A stretch of 64,000 nt of DNA from Arcobacteraceae bacterium. Its GTDB lineage: Bacteria; Campylobacterota; Campylobacteria; Campylobacterales; Arcobacteraceae. Every line of letters begins with the position of its first letter. The first letter of the stretch is position 1. Below the pieces are notes generated by a model, which worked only from the letters and a program-made list of their open reading frames with translations, ran no database searches and had not been told where the DNA came from. Location of the stretch: contig JALNYH010000008.1 in assembly GCA_023229945.1 (NCBI GenBank), forward strand, positions 1-64,000. The letters are read 5' to 3'. Below are positions 62,623-64,000 of this stretch, one piece after another. Both the position numbers and the translations under genes were made by a program.

Positions 62623-63756
62623 ATGGAAAAAAAGGTTAGTGTTAATTCAAGAATAATGTTTGTAGCTATGTTAAATATAACAATAGTTGTTTTAGAGTTG
62701 GTTTATGGTTCAATTTCTAATTCGTTGGCTTTGATTACGGATGCTTTGCATAATCTTGGGGATGTTTTGGCTTTATTTGTAGCATTGATTGCCTCATATT
62801 ATGCTCTAAAAGCAGCTAGTTCTAAAATGACTTTTGGATATGTTCGAGCAGAGATGATGGCTGCTTTTGTCAATTCTCTATTTTTATGTATCACTATGAC
62901 CTATATACTATATGAGTCTGTTTTAAGATTCTTTAATCCAATACTCATAGAAACTAATAGTGTGATTTTAGTGGCAACTGTTGCTTTGATAGTAAATGGA
63001 ATTAGTGCTTATTTGCTGAAAGACTATCATCACTTACACCATCATCATGGACATAAAGAACACAACCATAATCACGAAAATTCCCATTCTTGCAATCATC
63101 AACATTCCAATAGCGAAGATTTGAATATGAAGGCTGCTTATCTTCACATGTTGGGAGATGCAGGAATATCTCTTGGGGTAATAATTGGAGCAATTGCAAC
63201 TATGTATTTAAATACACCTTATATTGACCCTATTATCACATTTCTTTTTGGAGTTTATATATTAAAAAGTAGTTTTAGTGTTTTACAAGAAAGCTTTATG
63301 AGCCTTATGGATGCAAATAAAGAAGATATTTCAAAGTATGAAAAAATGTTGTTATCATTTGATGAAATAGAAGCAGTTCATGATATACATTTGATACATC
63401 CATCATCAAAAGAGAAATATTTTTCATCTCATATTATTTTAAAAGATAATTTATCACTAAAAGAAATTGAATTGTTACTTGAAACTATTAGAAATAAGCT
63501 TAAACACCTTGGAGTTTCACACTCACTTTTACAACCTGAATCTACAAAATATAGTTCAAGTACCAATCATTGTGACAGTCATTTTGAAACACAAGAGATA
63601 ACTCCACAAAACAATAAACTGAAATTGCATAACACAAAACAATTAGATTCAAAAATATTTTTTTCCGATAAAAATACTTTTATCAAAATATTACATAAGA
63701 GTAATATTTATAAACTTCTATTTACAAAAGACTCTAAACTAATTTTAACAAAATAG
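62623..63756 (+). CDS. Cation diffusion facilitator with His-rich loop and C-terminal extension
   Basis: 377 residues. Six membrane helices; metal-site motifs DALHNLGD (helix 2, about 40-47) and LHMLGD (helix 5). The loop between helices 4 and 5 holds about 17 His in 30 residues (HHLHHHHGHKEHNHNHENSH). A cytoplasmic CDF domain ends at about residue 305 with GVSHSLLQPES. A further ~70 residues, with HCDSH and a basic, Asn/Lys-rich tail, are unlike usual CDF proteins of about 300 residues. It exports Zn2+, Co2+, Mn2+ or Fe2+ against protons; the substrate is not decided. AAGGGAG precedes ATG, and it is 39 bp behind mntP. Confidence 0.9.
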   Translation: MEKKVSVNSRIMFVAMLNITIVVLELVYGSISNSLALITDALHNLGDVLALFVALIASYYALKAASSKMTFGYVRAEMMAAFVNSLFLCITMTYILYESVLRFFNPILIETNSVILVATVALIVNGISAYLLKDYHHLHHHHGHKEHNHNHENSHSCNHQHSNSEDLNMKAAYLHMLGDAGISLGVIIGAIATMYLNTPYIDPIITFLFGVYILKSSFSVLQESFMSLMDANKEDISKYEKMLLSFDEIEAVHDIHLIHPSSKEKYFSSHIILKDNLSLKEIELLLETIRNKLKHLGVSHSLLQPESTKYSSSTNHCDSHFETQEITPQNNKLKLHNTKQLDSKIFFSDKNTFIKILHKSNIYKLLFTKDSKLILTK

Positions 63757-63767
63757 TTTCGATACCC

Positions 63768-63799
63768 TTGAAGAAGCATAATAAACTTTGCTTCTTCAA
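63768..63799. terminator. Stem-loop between convergent CDF and bcp genes
   Basis: TTGAAGAAGCA (63768-63778) and TGCTTCTTCAA (63789-63799) form a perfect 11-bp stem with a 10-nt loop, followed by ATATTTTG. Probably a shared terminator. Confidence 0.7.
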
Positions 63800-63837
63800 A
63801 TATTTTGTAGCAAAAACATAAACAACTCTTTATATTT

Positions 63838-64000
63838 TTACTTTTGAATCTCCGCCAACTTAGCCTTCACAGCTTCACTATGACCTTTTACTTTTACATT
63901 ACTCCAAATAGCTTGGATTTGCCCATCAGGATCTATAATAAAAGTACTTCTCACTATCCCCATATACTCTTTTCCACACATCTTTTTGAGTTGCCATACA
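63838..64000 (-). CDS. bcp: Thiol peroxidase Bcp (peroxiredoxin), 3' end only
   Basis: The last 54 codons on the minus strand, running off the right edge. The translation contains MCGKEYMGIVRSTFIIDPDG and then VKVKGHSEAVKAKL, the C-terminal blocks of bacterioferritin-comigratory protein type peroxiredoxins (KxMYGKxYxGxxRSTFxID...VKVxGH). The catalytic Cys is upstream, outside the window. It reduces hydroperoxides with thioredoxin. Confidence 0.9.
   Translation of the reverse strand, partial: VWQLKKMCGKEYMGIVRSTFIIDPDGQIQAIWSNVKVKGHSEAVKAKLAEIQK

Overview
The window is AT-rich, densely coded DNA from a member of the Campylobacterota (epsilonproteobacteria). This rests on gene content: a Wolinella/Helicobacter-type hydABCDE periplasmic [NiFe]-hydrogenase operon, futalosine-pathway menaquinone genes (a MqnP-like prenyltransferase and MqnE), a minimal TamA/TamB pair, GlnK-AmtB, PsiE and many sensory proteins. 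I cannot fix the genus from sequence alone. It reads as a chromosome: four tRNA genes, ilvD, sbcCD and tamAB are present, with no plasmid or phage functions.

Layout. 1-5.0 kb: the 3' end of a transposase-like gene running directly into tamA-tamB. 5.0-5.9 kb: two small membrane-protein genes, the second (GlsB/YeaQ family) split near codon 6 by a ~270-bp element with ~33-bp terminal inverted repeats. 5.9-16.6 kb: hypF, then an accessory zone with an antitoxin remnant, three HTH regulators, a chemoreceptor with a CheR-type C-terminal pentapeptide, and a 1345-aa superfamily 1 helicase with a coiled-coil and zinc-ribbon insertion. A perfect 42-bp direct repeat derived from the first codons of hypF brackets the chemoreceptor segment. 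16.6-21.8 kb: sbcC-sbcD and a ParE/RelE-type toxin-antitoxin pair.

21.8-34.6 kb is a hydrogen-metabolism block: hydABCDE (periplasmic H2 oxidation, cytochrome b, maturation), a divergent FecBCD-type metal importer whose ATPase ends in a His-rich tail (nickel is a reasonable guess), a PagL-like outer-membrane protein, and an operon mqnP-tetR-small subunit-large subunit. That second hydrogenase has no Tat signal and no C-terminal maturation peptide, as in H2-sensing HupUV/HoxBC. A TetR-type palindrome lies just downstream of a good promoter for hydA. Both hydrogenase small subunits carry C-x-G-N where C-x-x-C is usual for the proximal FeS cluster.

34.7-47 kb is housekeeping and sensing: ilvD, tRNA-Gly/Leu/Cys/Ser with a strong promoter, a PhnD-like lipoprotein with a histidine kinase, DoxX, a DUF3365-GAF-HD-GYP-degenerate GGDEF protein, PsiE, glnK-amtB, carbonic anhydrase and mqnE. 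47.2-63.8 kb is an iron/siderophore acquisition island: two PchR-like AraC regulators, two TonB-dependent receptors, DUF3649 and PepSY membrane proteins, a heterodimeric YbtPQ/IrtAB-like ABC pair, an RhtX/FptX-like permease and a second MFS protein, followed without a gap by mntP and then a CDF metal exporter. No siderophore biosynthesis genes are present, so it looks built to use siderophores made elsewhere. Candidate Fur boxes and 21-bp-spaced repeats lie in front of the receptors. The window ends in the 3' end of a bcp-type peroxiredoxin gene.
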